Shown here piece after piece: positions 1 to 12,700 of a stretch of DNA of 64,000 nt; position 1 is the first letter of the stretch; each line of letters starts with the position of its first letter. This DNA is from Rhodeus uyekii (taxonomy: Eukaryota; Chordata; Actinopteri; Cypriniformes; Acheilognathidae): positions 1,407,501 through 1,471,500 of the forward strand of contig JAWRVZ010000157.1 in the NCBI GenBank assembly GCA_037043235.1, in the 5' to 3' direction. Both the position numbers and the translations under genes were made by a program. A model generated the notes under the pieces. It saw nothing but the letters and a program-made list of their open reading frames with translations, had not been told where the DNA came from and did not search any database.

Positions 1-1227
1 GACAGGAGTATGTAATACTCATTAATGTCAGCATATGAAAAGAGCAGGTCTAAATATTTTTGTAGGGCTATTGCATAACGTGAAGGGGGAGGGAATATGT
101 CTCAACTGCTTCCAGGACTCCTGCAAAATGTTAAACAAAGGAAAGACAGTCTGACTCCAGCAATTAAGCGGCCAATAAGAGCGAGCCGTTCTACGCCGAG
201 GTCAGGGTTGACGCGCCGGATTGGCCAGCGCAGGAGGAATCCACTTCCTGTGTGAATTAGACTGTGAGGAATCAGTGAAAGTAGCGCTGGATGAAAAGGA
301 CACCACGGCGCGGTCAGAGCTTCAGACTCGCTTTTAGCAGATGCAAATGTGTGTGTGTGAGTCTGGGGTTGAGAATGGAGAACCAACTCTTAGTCAGAAC
401 TGCTTCCATCTCTCCAAATATACTGGAACAAAACACTTTCGCACGAACATTTACTCTGCAGCTCCACGGAAAGAAAAATGACATGAAATAATACAATGAT
501 ATGAAAACGTATGCGTTTATCGTGTTGTCCTTGTATTTTTCAGGCAACAACAAAGCATAACCAGAGTGTGATTTAAAAAACACTCTTATGAGTCAGTTAT
601 CTTCATTGAAATGTCTGAAATCAGACCCAAACACGTGACTGACTGAATCGTGAATTAAAACGAATCCCAATCCCAACCAGAGTCTAGTTCTGGCGAAAGA
701 GTGACCTCTGACCCAATGCATGACTTAATGACATTAGAAGTCCGAAAGGAGGGTTTTTAAAGAGAAAAGTCAGAGGAGATTGAGTTTCTACTCTCACCTC
801 AGCTTATCCCACGTCTCTCTTCCACTGGAACTCCACTCACAGATGGCCGTAACCAGAGGCAGTGATTAAAGTTTATAAAGTTGTAAATATAAAGATATTT
901 TTCTAACAAAAATGCTTCACTTCAGAAGGGCTTCTGGAGTCGTATAGATTAGTTTTATGATGGATGGATGTGCTTTTCTAGACTTCAAAGTCTCCCATTA
1001 TAAAGCTCAGAAGAGTCAGTATATTTTTAAGATAACTCAGGTTGAAGAAACTCATATACATTTAATTTTTCTTGATTAAAAAAAAAAGTAATAAAATTAA
1101 GTGATTTTTAGCTTTAACAATGGTGTCAGAGAAATCTCCTTAATTCAAAGTAAAACAAGATTGATTTATTTTTGTCCCCACTGGCTTTTGCTGATGAAAA
1201 TGAACCTTTTGGAAATCAAATGAAATC
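1..1227. other. Intronic stretch without recognised gene
   Basis: Lies in the ttll5 intron after exon 19. Searched on the minus strand for the expected next TTLL5 segment (KMQAR...FSAYL type) and none was seen. AT-rich, with short open frames that resemble no protein. Confidence 0.5.
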
Positions 1228-1372
1228 AGTATCGTACGATCACACTGGTCAGATCAGAACGTTCATGCGTCGTGTGATCAACAGCTAGATTCAAACGTGT
1301 TTTCGCATGTCATCTGACGCTGATCCAGAGACGGACGCGCTCAGAGCTTGTCATATATACTATTCAGTATTT
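1228..1372 (-). repeat. Fragment of hAT MITE family H1
   Basis: CGTACGATCACACTGGTCAG, GTGTGATCAACAGCTA, ACGTGTTTTCGCA, CTGATCC and GACGCGCTCAGAGCTTGTCA follow the interior of the copy at 29516-29650 in the same order. Both ends are missing. Confidence 0.65.
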
Positions 1373-1599
1373 TACGGTTTCAGACATTTAATACTCATAA
1401 GTACTGGCAAAACAATAGATTTATAGCTTGAAAAATACACACTGATGTCTATAAAAGAGGAAATATCAATATGTTCAATTATGAACTGACGAAGTGTTTT
1501 ATTCATATCAGATACACATTGCATAGGAAACTATAATGTTAAAACTATAACTCTATTCTTCTACCACTTCACTGGACACTTACTCTGACTGAATTTAAA

Positions 1600-1746
1600 T
1601 GTTGTAAATCAGACAGATCAGATTCTCTGACCTGTAGCGAAAACAAACGGGTTCGATTCCCAGAGAAAGCAAGAACTGATAAGAATACCAATGTGTTTCT
1701 TGAATGCAATGTAAGTAGCTTTGGATAAAAAATGCATAAATGTAAA
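1600..1746 (+). repeat. tRNA-derived SINE copy, diverged
   Basis: GGGTTCGATTCCCAGAGAAA, then GCAAGAACTGATAAGAAT and a tail TTTGGATAAAAAATGCATAA. The head upstream of the B box is altered. Confidence 0.75.
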
Positions 1747-2008
1747 AACATGCAATAATGTGTCACTTAATATTAACTTCTTATTTGTATAAAATCAAAT
1801 TTGTGATCATGTTGATATTTGGATAAAAACTGTACTCTCTATGATATTAACTATATGAAATACAGAGGTATTTTTGATCAAATTTAAATGCTTTCTAAAG
1901 AAATCAACGTCATACATCATCTAATCCTTTCCACAGAAATCCACACAAAATGTTTCGATTCCGTAAGGGGCCAACTGTTTACCCATAATTCTGTGCGTTC
2001 ACACTGAC

Positions 2009-2192
2009 CTGAGGTCCCATCCCTGCTGGAGAATGTGTAGCAGATTGACTCTGGGTTGTGAGCGTTGTTCCAGCGCAGTGTTTGTGTAGAGGTCATCCTC
2101 TGAATGTGTGCGAGAGGCTTTCACCTCCGTCTTCTCTCCCTCCAGCCCGTCCTCATCTTCACTAATGTGAGGGGATTGAGAGGGTTTGAGGC
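2009..2192 (-). CDS. ttll5: ttll5 coding exon 19 (last in window)
   Basis: Codes for residues about 548-608: GLKPSQSPHISEDEDGLEGE, an acidic stretch, then QRSQPRVNLLHILQQGWDL. The end resembles the TTLL5 segment FNLMQILQDNGNL. The acceptor is TTTTCAG|GC and the donor CTCAG|GTCAGT. 184 nt, phase 1 to phase 2. The next exon must lie left of the window, since no continuation of the expected type was found in 1-2008. Confidence 0.87.
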
Positions 2193-3764
2193 CTGAAAAC
2201 ACACATCAGATATTGCAAATGAGCCATTTTAAAATATAACACCAGTATCATCAATAGCCTAATTCAGAAAGGACTGGTTTTCACTGAAGTGGGAAGCTAA
2301 CATTTGGTCATACAGCGCAACAAAAAAAGCTTGTCCTGTTACGCTTTACAAATTAAGGCTTGTTCACGCCAAGGACAAAATCTACAATGGCGACGGTAAA
2401 GACATATTTCTAAAAATCTTTCTAAATATAAAAGAATAGAGAGAACACAGAAGTTAAACACACCTAATCTAGAGTGTGCTCTTAACCAGATAATAGACAC
2501 TTCCTCTGAAAACTACAGAGATCTCAAACTGTACATGAAATGACAGGTATCCTGCAATTCCAACGCCATTTATGAACTTCTACACATATTGTGCAAACGT
2601 ACCTGCTCTCCTTCTTCCACCGCGCCTCTGCTTTCGCGCCTCCAGAGTAAGAAGCTTCCTTTCATATTGGACTACATGATGTGTGTAAAAGGCGCCCCCC
2701 TCCAGAGGTACATTATCATTGGTCCTGTTCCTGTGCAAAACAAATACAGCAAACCGGATTTGTCTCAAGTTTATGTGTTTGTTTGCATACAGAGGTTGAA
2801 ATCGCAGATACTCACCTTGAGCGGGAGATCACACATCTGAAAAATAAAGAACAACAGCTCATTAAAGAAGAAAACTAATGTTCTGAAACATTTTAGAGAA
2901 AAATGCACATCAATTGAGTCATACTGGAATCTTATTTAAGGGCTCCTCTAAGAAATACAGTAATACCTCGAGATACGAGCGTCTCTACATACGAGTATTC
3001 CAAGATACGAGCAAACCTTCAGGCAGATTTTTGCTTCTAGATACGAGTAAATATTCGAGATACAACGATGTCGACGCTCGTTCACTTCACGTGTTCGCTG
3101 ACTTCTGTACGCATCGCCCGCGAGTAGCTGATTTTCTCTCTATTTTGTTCATTATTCTTCATAATAGCGATGAGCTCCAAGAAAGTGAGTGGTAAGGATG
3201 GTAGTGAGAAGAAGAAACGCATGATGACCATGGAAATTAAGCAAGACATTGTGGATAAATACGAGTGCGGTGCCCGTGTGAGTGATCTAGCACTCAGGAG
3301 CATCAGGAAGAACTGGCGACCGCTGATCGAGCTGCAAACGATGAACATACGCAGGTGTTGCAAGAGCTCAGCAGTGGCGAGGAAGAGGAGGAACCGGAGG
3401 AAAATATTTCTCAAGTGAAATTAAGGAAGTGATGGCTATGTGGCGGACGGTTTTTAAAGGGAGGCAGAAACAAATCTCCCTCGATTAACATTTTGTTAAA
3501 AAGTCTGCACCAAGTGAAAGTGAGGATAGTCAGGCGAAAAAAGGTAAGAAAAGGTACGAAAACAAATAAAAAAAAGCAAACCAATAATATAAAATAGAAA
3601 AGTAAAAAAATGTGTAAGATAAACTGAGTTATGTTAATTTAAGTTTACGTAAATTACGTAGTGTTTGTGTAAGGTACGATACGGAATCAAGTGTCTGTAA
3701 AAACGTATCATTAAAAACATTTTATGATATCACACGAATCCTTATACTGTATACATTTACTATA

Positions 3765-3795
<31 letters not shown>

Positions 3796-6700
3796 CTATA
3801 CCAATAAAAAAAATGTTTTTATCCATTGTTACAGATCTGGAATTATTTATTATTTATTACTTATTTCTTATGGGAAAACATGATTCTAGATACAAGCATT
3901 TCGAGTTACGAGCTCTGCCCTGGAACGGATTATGCTCATATCTCAAGGTATTACTGTATAGCCATTTTATCAGGGCATTTAAACCTTTGTATGAAATGCT
4001 CACATTAAATATCAACAAAAATCCCCTCAAGCAGAAGATTCCTTAATTATAGATGACGATCTTTCCAACCACGGCAGAAACACTTACCTTCCATGGAAAA
4101 GTTTATTAGCCAACATGGCATTCATAGATGTTTTGTATTCCAGATAACCACTGAAAGAGAGATAGAGACAGAGAGAAAAGCTAAGATTAATAACTCAAGT
4201 CCAAACACATTCAGCATTAAACAGTCAGAGGTGAGTCTTATGCAAACGAGAAGGATAAACAAGACCTTTTTTTGCCCTCTTCAATCGTGTAAAAACAGAA
4301 ATGAGAAAGCAATGTCTGTTAGCTTGACTCAAGAACTGCTCTGGATGTTTATGACTCGACGCACGTAATGATTGCTCAGATGCTTTATGGTGTTGGTTGG
4401 ACTGTTTGGCCAACTGGCTCTGCACAAGAGCGCATCGGCCATGCTTGAGCAACAATACTATGCTCTGCCTTCATGCAGCTAGAATTAGTTGCTTCATCAC
4501 TAACTGGCTAATGGTGCGACCGTGGTGTGAATTACAAAATTATGAGGTGCTGAACATTAAATGACTGCAGCATTTTTCCAGACCTAGCTCAAACAAGCAT
4601 TTAAAAAGCTTTTGCTATTTTCCTATGTCACTTAACAATATATTCCGGGTGAAGTAAATGTGTATTCAAGGCAGAAATGCCTCTTTCAGTCAAGCCGTTT
4701 CAACACTATCCCGTTACGGTTCATGTGTCTTGGGTCGATGATTCACACAAACTTGAATTGTAGTCATGCTTTTAATAAATTATTTATTGAAGTGACACCA
4801 ATTAGTGGAGAAATGTTCTGTTTCAAACGTGATTAAAATAATGTTATTTCCTGTAACAGTCCAGCTCATTTTATGATGTCAGAGGCATGAGTGATGGAAA
4901 TTATATTCTTATGACTTGGCATTGCTGAAGTCTAATTTTCTTTGCCTATCTAACATTCTCATACATAACTCAAAGAAGAAAGACTGGCGCTGGCACTGAT
5001 TGCCCTGGTATAACGCACATCTGGTTCGATCTAGCGTAGGGTGATCCCTGTAACCTGCTCACAGATGTTTCCTATCACAAGCAAGTGTTGTAAGAGGGCA
5101 CCTAAATATCCTTTCATTCCACTGGAAAGAAAGAAAATGCTATAGGATTTACTTGGAAACAATTTTCACTCAGTAAATTGAGTTTAACAAATAATAACAA
5201 AGAAACGATGCAAAATGTATCAGTAAAAAGACATACTCCAATCAACTTTGTTTACAAGCTTGGTTCTCAAAGAAATTAGTGAATGGTGTTTTTTTATTTT
5301 CCTTTTAGTCTCACAGAGGTCACACCTTCGGCCTCATGCTGTTACACGGACAAAACAAAAGACTTGCCATTTGCTTTTCTGAACTAGTGAGGTGTGAGGT
5401 GTCGGCTTAAGGTTGGAATACTTTACACGACTTTTCAAATCTGAACAGATTTTTAAACAGCAGGCATCATAAACTTTCCAACTTTGTAAATGGACAGAGA
5501 GAAAAGCTGGGGATCACACACTACACGACTGAGGAGCTCACACTACCAGACTTCAAAAGCGCTCCGAAGACAAAAAGAAACACATGCCTCGTGGCTTGGA
5601 GACGCATGACAAGTGAAACAAACACAGGAGAAGACCTGCAGTAGTGGAAGATACGAGTCGAGAGCATTTGGAGATGGGCTGAGGTGGGATCAATCCTTTG
5701 CAGCTATTGACCGCTACTTATGTGTTAATGTCCAGCACTGGATAATGATTAATGCTAACATAATACAGTAATCTCTCGTTTATCGCGGTTAATGGGGACC
5801 GGAACCCCCCGCGATACTTGAAAATCCGAGAAGTTTTTATCAAATCTATTTAATTATAAAACCTTAATATTATACATTTACTCTCTCTCTCTCTCATACA
5901 ATACGTATTATGGTGCTCTGCTCATCAATGACAGTAGTATCTTGAGACTTGACTCCAGTAATGAATGTGATGATGATGATGGTGTTACTGCACTGGTATA
6001 ATGAGGCCTTTAAATCAGTTCGGGAAGCGCCTCATCGCCAACATTTGCTTCTGAGAGCGGCGAAGAGCTCCCACTCCACTTGTGCTCTCATTGGTCGAAT
6101 CTCGCGCCGGGAACCAATCACGTGTCTTGTCTGAGTGTCGTGGGCGTGTACAAAGCCTCTGAGAGAGTTCCTCTCTTTGCCTGGTATCCTGGGAAACCGT
6201 TTCTCTCAATGAGGCAACGCTGCTTTCCGCAATACGGCTGCAGATATGGCGATATTTTTGAATTATTATTTTTTTATGAATATTTTTGAAAAATCCGCGA
6301 TGCACTGAGGCCGTGAAACTTGAACCGTGAAGTGGCGAGTGATTACTTTAATGAATAAGTCAGGATTTACCTGTGAATGTGGTCTGCTTTGATTTCCGTA
6401 CTTTGTACAATACTAGCGATGCATCATACACTACATGTGCTCTAAAATCAGCTCAAAACAACAAACATGGTTTGATATCCTCCAACTGTATGGAATCAAA
6501 GAGGTTAAAAACATCAGTCTGTAACCATCACACACTGTGGGATTTTCTATGAAATCCTCCAACTCAACTCTGAAGACTGGCTCTGACTTTCAGCAACTAG
6601 CGTCGATTAGTTCAGACTGTAAATCAGGGGGAAAATCAGGGGGAAAATCAGGGCAAATGTTGTGTAGTGTATTGCAGTCTTTATTGTTCAGCACCGTTGG

Positions 6701-9700
6701 CTGTGTTTTTTTTTTTGCCAACTCAGCATGTTGAATCGGCGTCAGGCTGTCAGTGAGAGAGATTACTCTGATTGGCTAACTTGGCAAACAAGTCAGTGCA
6801 CAAGAAAGCAAGCAATATAAGTAATGCGGTAACAGGGTTTATACAGAACTTCTTAAGTTGAATTTACTACCTTTTTACTACCTTTTTACTACCTTCAAAA
6901 TATTCTTTAAAACCACTGCGATTATCTTGACCGACATAACCATCCTCCAAAAAAGGAGGGATTTTTTTTTTTTTAGGATTGGTTGAACCTCTTGTCGAAC
7001 ATTACGATGAACAGCCCTTGGTTTACGTTCTCCACTAGTTTTTCTTCTTAAAATAGGGTGCAATACCAAATTTGATCATGTAAGCGTTCTTATTCTTGCC
7101 TAAAGCGAAGGATTTCGCTATGTCGGAGTCCGGAAACATTTCTAAACAGCTCTCCAAAGCCATCGTTGGAATTGAAAGAGTGGTGTTTAGTTGCTAGATC
7201 TAAACACTACGGACTAGTCGACTAGTTGAAAGATTTGTGACCACTGACCACTAGACCACTGATTTGTGAGTCATTTAAACTAAAGTTTTGTAACTGATTA
7301 GACGACTAGACTAAAAGTAAGAAGACAGTCAAAAATACATTTAAATGCATCAATAATACATCTAAAATACTGAATCTATAAATCAAGTAAAATAATAATG
7401 AATTTTGCTGAAATAAGGTCAGTATTAGGGGAGCGCGGGGCACAAAGTAATGCGGGGTAAATGGTACCGCAGACTTTTTAGATACAGGGAGTGCAGAATT
7501 ATTAGGCAAATTAGTATTTTGACCACATCATCCTCGTTATGCCTGTTGTCTTACTCCAAGCTGTATAGGCTGGAAAGCCTACTACCAATTAAGCATATTA
7601 GGTGATGTGCATCTCTGTAATGAGAAGGGGTGTGGTCTAATGACATCAACACCCTATATCAGGTGTGCATAATTATTAGGCAACTTCCTTTCCTTTGGCA
7701 AAATGGGTCAAAAGAAGGACTTGACAGGCTCAGAAAAGTCAAAAATAGTGAGATATATTGCAGAGGGATGCAGCAGTCTTAAAATAGCCAAGCTTCTGAA
7801 GCGTGATCATCGAACAATCAAGCGTTTCATTCAAAATAGTCAACAGGGTCGCAAGAAGCGTGCGGAAAAACCAAGGCGCAAAATAACTGCCCGTGAACTG
7901 AGAAAAGTCAAGCATGCAGCTGCCAAGATGCCACTTGCCACCAGTTTGGCCATATTTCAGAGCTGCAACATCACTGGAGTGCCCAAAAGCACAAGGTGTG
8001 CAATACTCAGAGACATGGCCAAGGTAAGAAAGGCAGAAAGTCGACCACCACTGAACAAGACACACAAGCTGAAACGTCAAGACTGGGCCAAGAAATATCT
8101 CAAGACTGATTTTTCTAAGGTTTTATGGACTGATGAAATGAGAGTGAGTCTTGATGGGCCCGTGGCTGGATTGGTAAAGGGCAGAGAGCTCCAGTCCGAC
8201 TCAGACGCCAGCAAGGTGGAGGTGGAGTACTGGTTTGGGTTGGTATCATCAAAGATGAGCTTGTGGGGCCTTTTCGGGTTGAGGATGGAGTCAAGCTCAA
8301 CAAAGGTGGCTATATTGGTCACTGATTTGTTTTTGTTTGGTTTTTGAATGTCAGAAATGTATATTTGTGAATGTTGAGATGTTATATTGGTTTCACTGGT
8401 AAAAATAAATAATTGAAATGGGTATAAATTTGTTTTTTGTTAAGTTGCCTAATAATTATGCACAGTAATAGTCACCTGCACACACAGATATCCCCCTAAA
8501 ATAGCTAAAACTAAAAACTACTTAAAATATTGATACAAAAATGTTCAGCTTTGATATTAATGAGTTTTTTGTGTTCGGTGAGAACATGGTTGTTGTTCAA
8601 TAATAAAATGAATCCTCAAAAATACAACTTGCCTAATAATTCTGCACTCCCTGTAGTTGCAAAGGATATGATTAAATATGATGTACTAACGGGCTTTTCT
8701 CCACACTGTTTGCAAACGTCTTCTGGCCATCTTTCGAGAAAGTTCAGCGAAGTTTGGAGGAGAACCACAGGAAAAACTCTTTTGGCAGCATGTAAATATT
8801 TTTTGTTGTAGTAGTTGTTTTTCGATTTTCAAAGTGTGTCAAAGTATGTTAGTCCAATAATTACCATCTTCTTGGCTAAAAGATGGTACCATTTTGAAAG
8901 ATGTGAAAAACACATAGTGACTGCTAGCCGGTCCTGAGGTAAACACGACACTGCAGTGTTAGTTGTAACATTGCATAGCCTATATCAATAATCAGATATT
9001 TTGCATTGTATTAACCTATTAAAAAGTTTTAATGTTCAAAGCATAAACAAAATGTAAAAAAATAAAAATATAATATTTCATTCATAAGTTATGCTTATGA
9101 TCATCAAGACAACTTTTTGTAAGAAATAAAAATACATGAATGAACATCCATTGCATAACATGCGTTACAAATAACCTTCTGTCTGTTACAACTAGCCCTG
9201 CTCACGGGGTAAGAAGTAACATTTTACTCATTTTATGCTTTTGGCGATACTGCACAGAAACGATAGGTCCCACGGACATGAAAACAGTGTTCATGTGTAG
9301 GAGAGACTTGCATGTTGTTTGTATAAAAATATGGTTTGTCTAATCCTATTACTTTGTTCATTATTTGGCCAAAACCAAAAAGTGTTACTTTGTGCCCCGC
9401 GCCGCTATTCGACATGCTTTCCTTGTGACGTCTCAAAACTGCTGTTTTATGAGTGTTTCCATGGCGACGCGTCATGCTTGTCAAGTGACGCACAGCAACC
9501 ACAAAAAAGTATCGCATGCATTTAGTTTCTCTTATTTATTCAAAATATTAAACTTGTTCGCTGATAGTTTGTGTCGCAGATCGGAGAATCTGATCTGTCG
9601 GATTTACAACACGTAAATTAAGTCACTTCTACCGAAATACATGACAGTAAGTGTCCGCTGAAGTGGGAGAAGAATAGAGTGACTTTACCGCCGCACATAA

Positions 9701-12700
9701 ACACCACAACGCCTCAGCTGCAGTGTAGTCTGTTCACTCTGCTGTTCACTCACCTCAGCTCGCAATGCACTGAGCGCGCGCGCGCGTGCGCGCGAACAAA
9801 CACAACCTCGCTTGATATTGCTCAGGTCCTAGTTTCAACATCTAAATAAATCCTCGCGAATTTTAAAAGAAAGGCCTGCACTTAACACAAATAGAAAATG
9901 TATCTAAAAAAATTTGGCTCGAAAATTTAATACCTCGTCAAAAGACGTTTACTACTTTTTACTACTTTTTAATGGCCTTAATTTTGGCTGATTTCATTTA
10001 CTACCTTTTACTACCTTTTACAACCCCGCGGACACCCTGGGTAAAGAGAGAATGCGTCATAATTTTACACTATTTTACCAGAGCACTCAAATGCATGAAT
10101 ATTTCTGCGACAACAGTCGGATTTCATCAGCGCTAGTTCTTCGTCTTTGGCTTGGTGTGTCATGGGTTTTACAGCACAAGGAGTCTATTTATGGCGTAAC
10201 AGAGTGGATTTACCACAAAGTAATTTCATTAACACTTTACAATAAGGTTCCTTTAGTTAAAATTAGTTAATGCATTAACTAAACAATGAGCATAACATTT
10301 TTTACAGTATTTATTCATCTTAAAGTTAGTTAATAAAAATACAACTGCTCATTGTAAGTTCGTGTCAGCTGTGGTCCACCAAATAATACTAAAAAATATT
10401 GATTTTAATGTTTTAGATAGGAGATAGATACATTTATATAGCGCTTTTCTTGGTACTCAAAGCACTTTACATATGTGGGGGGGGGGGCGGGGGTCTCCTC
10501 AACCACCACCAATGTGCAGCACCACCTGGATCCACACACCAGCTTATTGGTGGAGAAGACGACGGAGCGATGAAGCCAATCAATGTACGAGGATGATCAG
10601 GAGACCATGACGGACCGAGGCCAACGGGATAATTGGGCCAGGAGTCAGGGTTAAACCTCTACTCTTTAAGAGGGACATCCTGGGAAAGAGTCAGGACCTC
10701 GGTTTAACATCTCATCCGACGGACGGTGCGCGTTACAGTGTAGTGTTCCCTTCACTGTGCAGTGTCCTTGTTACACGTTACATGAACTTACTAAATTAAC
10801 AACAGTACATTTAGCATAATTACATCCAACTATCCCTCAACCAAAGCCTAATCCTATAGTAAGTACATGTAGTAATATTACATAGTACTTAAATGTAACA
10901 AGGAGACCGTGTAAACCGAAAAACTTGCTTATGTAAGGCCAATTCTGATCTTTAGTTAAATCATTTCAACGGTTATTGATATACAAACTGTCTCTCTTTC
11001 TCTCCTGTCATTCTCTAACCTGTAAAGTTCCCAGGTGTCCGGAGTAGGAAAAATCCGAACAAATCCACCTCTTCGGTCATATTCCTCCTGCACCCGCCTC
11101 AGAACTTTAATCTGTCCAGGAGAGACAATAGAACATCCTGTTCAATATCAAATATGTTAGGAGCAGCCAAGAAGAAAGAGCATGCATCATCCTGCTATCT
11201 TCAAAAAAAATCATAACACAGGCAGAATTTGGCTAAAGCCGTGGAAACACCGTCGGCTGTTGACTCAGAATCACTGTAAGAGTTGGATGCTGACCTCTTC
11301 TGCTGTCAGGCCCAGTGTGCTCTCCACTTGCTTAGTGCTGTGTTTCTCTCTCTGAGCCTCTGGGTCGGTGCTGTTGGAGGATGGCGGCCTCTGACGCTGA
11401 GGATAAGAGTGAATTATTACAGAAATATTGTTAAGGCATCATCTGTATTATTACTGCTCTTAGTTAGATTTGGTGATTTGAGCAATCCCTTGCATAAATG
11501 CCTTTCTATTGAGCCAGAGCTCTGTTATAGAGCCGCAACTGTTAAATCTACTGTTGTACTTATATTGAGACACTGCACACACACTGCTTTCACATGCCTT
11601 TTAAAAGAGATGAAATTATTAAACTTAAATTATTATATATAAATTATTATATAGTGACATATTGCCCAGCTTTGAGTTTGATACAGCTTATATACAACAG
11701 TTTGATAGAATTGATAAATAAGAAAACAACTGATTTATAAATAAGAAACAACAACAGAGTCTCTTTAAAAACCCTGTCGTGGGCAAAACTACTGTCTTCT
11801 ACGAATGATTCAAGCCTCTATTTATAATAATAATAGAGCGGGAGAGGAAGTGGGGGCATGAGAGGTGGATGCTTTTGCCTCACTCAATATGAGAATTCCT
11901 CATTGGTTCAGTCGAGTATGTAATTTAATCAAGTTTAGTAATGCAAACTGAAGTACTATGTCATTGGAAACTTTCTTGCCTGATTCTTTTGTGTCAGCGG
12001 GAAATGGTCCGACAGTCAATCAAACGGAGCTCTAACCAAAGTCGCACAACAACATTTTTACAGATTTTGGAACTCAGTGCACACATAAATTGCACCGGAT
12101 TAGGTGCGCCTTATAGCGCAGAAAATACAGTAGAGATTGCTCTACTACAGGAAACACATGAATTTACATGATGGACTTGCTCTAGTAGTTGAGGGGTTGC
12201 TATACTTAATAAGAACATTTTTATGTTTTAAAGAGTGACAAAGACCAATTTGATAGATATCTTTATCTTAAGAAATAATAGAAAACAAATTAATCCGTTC
12301 CAGATCCGTAACAATGGGGGAAAAATGTTTTTTATTGGTATAGACACACACACACACAATTATAGTACATGTATACAGTATGATACATCAAATGAAATGT
12401 GGTTTTAATTATATGTTTTTAAGGACAGTGCGGCAGGTGCGGAGGAGGGAGGGAAGGGGTTGGTACAGAGACACATTCATTACAGGAACACTACATAAAT
12501 TAACATAACCTATCTTGCATATTTTTGTAACTTTTCAATTTAATATTGTTTTGATTTTTTTCAATTTGTATTCTTTACTTTTGGTCACTTTCAAACCTTT
12601 TTCGTTTAGTAAAAACTGTAATTTTCTTGAATAGCTGGAACTAAGCATTACTGAACTTAGCTTTCGTTTTTTTTTTGTACTTTTCTATTGTATATTATTG

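Larger units (their letters stand above)
7430..9407. mobile_element. Older TIR element interrupted by Tc1 copy A
   Basis: GGAGCGCGGGGCACAAAGTA (7430) and the inverse TTACTTTGTGCCCCGCGCC (9386-9404) are about 2 kb apart, oriented as terminal repeats. Removing the Tc1 copy leaves about 0.8 kb. No target duplication could be fixed, so the borders are approximate. Confidence 0.55.

Noticed and set aside
1610..1720. tRNA gene (GGTTCGATTCC box)
   Set aside because: The B box belongs to a SINE repeated at five loci; no cloverleaf or acceptor stem can be formed around it.
1..2008. Next ttll5 exon
   Set aside because: No minus-strand segment with acceptor in phase 2 and the expected TTLL5 sequence was found; the exon is taken to lie outside the window.
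3170..3418. Functional gene for a CENP-B-like protein
   Set aside because: Only the N-terminal HTH part of a Tigger transposase remains and the middle of the domain is deleted.
6838..10040. One large hAT element between CAGGGTTTATAC and GGACACCCTG
   Set aside because: The flanking 8 bases do not match and the ACTACCTTTT words are direct, not inverted, repeats.
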